A stretch of DNA of 5,825 nt from Methanobacteriota archaeon (GTDB taxonomy: Archaea; Thermoplasmatota; Poseidoniia; Poseidoniales; Poseidoniaceae). The DNA lies in assembly GCA_002728035.1 (NCBI GenBank), contig PBUZ01000067.1, positions 1 to 5,825 on the forward strand. The letters are read 5' to 3'. Below, piece by piece: positions 5,404 through 5,825 of the stretch. The notes beneath the pieces were generated by a model. It ran no database searches, was not told the DNA's origin, and was given only the letters and a program-made list of their open reading frames with translations. The translations under genes were made by a program, and so were the position numbers. The number at the start of each line of letters is the position of its first letter. The first letter of the stretch is position 1.

Positions 5404-5825
5404 ATGTAATACCAAACGTCCTACATCCAACCCGGTTTCGGCGTCGGCGCCGTCAAGTTTACGCTTGCCCCTGAAATGGTCAAGTCGCTCGCGTAGTGCG
5501 GCGCGCGTTGTTAGTTTCGCGTTGTTACTACCTCCCTCCCGAAAGTGATGAGCCGATTCGTGTCGCTCCCGCGCCCGAAACCCGCGCGCGTGCGTCGATG
5601 CCGTCGATGACGAGGAATGACAACTGTAGGGATTGCATAGCGCACACGCGGCGACCGTGCCGTGGCGCGCGTGCGTTTTACGCACCCTCAGCCGAGCATC
5701 ACCCGGGAAGATGAGCGGTCTCGTCGCCGGCGGCGCCTGAGACTCGAGCGGCGTCGGTGTCGGCAACGGCTGAGGCGCATGCTTTTCTTACCCTGCGGTT
5801 TTAACCGTCGCCGTCATTCCGCCCC
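5404..5825. other. Downstream non-coding region, no convincing gene
   Basis: This 422-nt stretch after the zinc-ribbon gene holds only short open frames. One from ATG5549 stops after 20 codons, and a longer forward frame (5496-5714) begins with GTG and is Arg/Pro-rich. No AATAAA is seen just after the stop. The 12-mer CGTTGTTAGTTT recurs at 5506-5517. A small perfect stem-loop lies at 5671-5685 (GTGCGT, loop TTT, ACGCAC). It may include the 3' end of the preceding gene and the promoter of the next one beyond the window, but nothing here proves that. Confidence 0.45.

Noticed and set aside
5496..5714. 72-codon forward frame after the zinc-ribbon gene
   Set aside because: It begins with GTG, has basic/Pro-rich composition typical of random GC-rich translation, and shows no motif.
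4510..5766. 418-codon open frame on the minus strand covering the zinc-ribbon gene
   Set aside because: It begins with TTG, contains no ATG codon at all, and is Arg/Ala/Thr-rich antisense of the CxxC gene. The forward frame has regular zinc-ribbon spacing, so the reverse frame is a GC-driven shadow.

Overview
The window looks like high-GC DNA from a eukaryote-infecting large DNA virus (Nucleocytoviricota-like), or a viral insertion in a protist genome. The reasons are a long intronless gene joining replication/recombination-type domains, a second zinc-ribbon gene on the same strand, no bacterial Shine-Dalgarno signals, A at -3 or GCC before the two ATGs, an AATAAA shortly after the first stop, and stem-loops between genes. 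High-GC amoeba viruses such as pandoraviruses, molliviruses or medusaviruses would fit, but the sequence alone does not name the lineage.

Layout. Positions 1-161 are the tail of whatever lies upstream. They contain a perfect 14-bp inverted repeat (108-142) ending 19 nt before the first gene. Gene 1 (162-4310, +) encodes a 1382-residue protein that reads, in order, as a J-like domain with an intact HPD, a large unrecognised region, an SF2/SNF2-like helicase core, and a C-terminal YqaJ/lambda-exonuclease-like PD-(D/E)XK nuclease. A 57-residue Asp/Gly/Ala repeat is inserted between the helicase lobes. Positions 4311-4773 are non-coding: a GC palindrome and AATAAA near the stop, then two imperfect repeats and a T-rich, A-poor tract leading to gene 2. 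Gene 2 (4774-5403, +) encodes a 209-residue basic protein with eight CxxC pairs, including a tandemly duplicated 41-residue zinc-ribbon unit. Positions 5404-5825 hold no convincing gene.

How they may work together. Gene 1 carries both the motor and the nuclease expected of a DNA end-resection or recombination enzyme in one chain, comparable in logic to Dna2 or AddAB but built from different modules. Gene 2 is probably a nucleic-acid-binding or scaffolding zinc protein. Nothing shows that the two genes act together: they share a strand but are separated by 463 nt and probably have separate promoters. The most novel item is the J-like / helicase / YqaJ nuclease architecture of gene 1.
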